DNA of 6,632 bases, from positions 1-6,632 of the forward strand of contig JBOFKI010000023.1 of NCBI GenBank assembly GCA_051657245.1. The letters run 5' to 3'. This document shows positions 6,480 through 6,632 of this stretch, in pieces. Within the stretch, counting starts at the first letter, position 1. The number at the start of each line of letters is the position of its first letter. The notes under the pieces are model-generated. The model ran no database searches. It was given only the letters and a program-made list of their open reading frames with translations, and was not told where the DNA came from. The stretch is from JBOFFI01 sp051657245. GTDB taxonomy: Bacteria; Pseudomonadota; Alphaproteobacteria; Holosporales; JBOFFI01. The translations under genes and the position numbers were made by a program.

Positions 6480-6632
6480 AAAAAAAAATTGAAAGAGCCA
6501 GAAAGCCGTCAGCTTGCATATCCTCCAGGGGCCTGCACTGCAGGTGGGTGCCGTATACTCCCGTCCGCAGACAGAAACAGGGACAGCTCCCTAAAGGGAC
6601 TTATTGGCCTCAGAGATCATAGGAGCCCATCG
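6480..6632 (-). ncRNA. ssrS: Probable 6S RNA (5' end beyond the window)
   Basis: All six frames are short or stop-ridden, yet the stretch is GC-rich compared with the flanking spacer and can fold. On the - strand it carries CTGAGGCCAATAA (6613-6601), which resembles the CTGAGCCGATA element in the 5' half of E. coli 6S RNA. It also has a TCCCTTTAGGGA hairpin (6599-6588), the string CGGCACCCACCT (6553-6542), which I associate with alphaproteobacterial 6S, and a CCTGC-AGT-GCAGG hairpin (6544-6532). It ends in a run of nine Ts (6488-6480), as an intrinsic terminator would. Placing the CTGAG element as in E. coli puts the 5' end some 20 bases past the window edge, for a total of about 165-180 nt, the usual 6S size. 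6S RNA mimics an open promoter and sequesters the housekeeping RNA polymerase holoenzyme. The identification rests on remembered motifs, not on a covariance-model hit. Other structured RNAs are possible. Confidence 0.45.

Noticed and set aside
6496..6510. AGCCAGAAAGCCGTC resembling a B12-box of a cobalamin riboswitch
   Set aside because: The other conserved riboswitch segments are not in the required order on this strand and no cobalamin-related gene follows.

Overview
This window looks like part of the chromosome of an alphaproteobacterium, probably an obligate intracellular or host-associated lineage of the Holosporales/Rickettsiales type. The evidence is the alphaproteobacterial-looking GyrB, several degraded insertion-sequence remnants, GC-rich palindromic repeats of the 'TGTCATCCCCGC...GCGGGGATCCAG' type, and a small leucine-rich-repeat protein. 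The lineage is inferred from sequence character and was not tested by a search.

Layout. Bases 1-380 hold two decayed transposase tails pointing toward each other: the C-terminal end of an IS5-family transposase on the + strand (1-124) and the C-terminal catalytic part of an IS630-family transposase on the - strand (134-380). Both carry frameshifts, and an imperfect palindrome centred on TCTAGA marks the junction. Bases 388-541 form a 154-bp element bounded by a perfect 16-bp inverted repeat and containing two inverted GC-rich hairpins. Bases 646-1093 (+) encode a small LRR protein whose signal peptide lies in a different frame from the LRR body, so the gene appears frameshifted. Bases 1108-1152 carry a strong palindromic repeat between this gene and the convergent operon.

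Bases 6348-1187 (- strand) are a tight three-gene cluster in the order gyrB, idi, class A penicillin-binding protein. Each gene overlaps the next by a few bases, so all three are probably translated from one message. Together they link DNA supercoiling (GyrB), isoprenoid precursor supply (Idi, feeding undecaprenyl-phosphate and quinones) and peptidoglycan polymerisation, which uses an undecaprenyl-linked substrate.

Upstream of gyrB (6480-6632, - strand) there is no open frame. This stretch is GC-rich and can fold, ends in a nine-T run, and carries sequence elements that I recognise as resembling 6S RNA (ssrS). The window edge probably cuts off its 5' end. A second short hairpin plus T-run and the gyrB leader follow.

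No undescribed defence or biosynthetic system is visible. The points most worth a second look are the gyrB-idi-PBP coupling, the candidate 6S RNA next to gyrB, the split LRR gene and the layered mobile-element debris.
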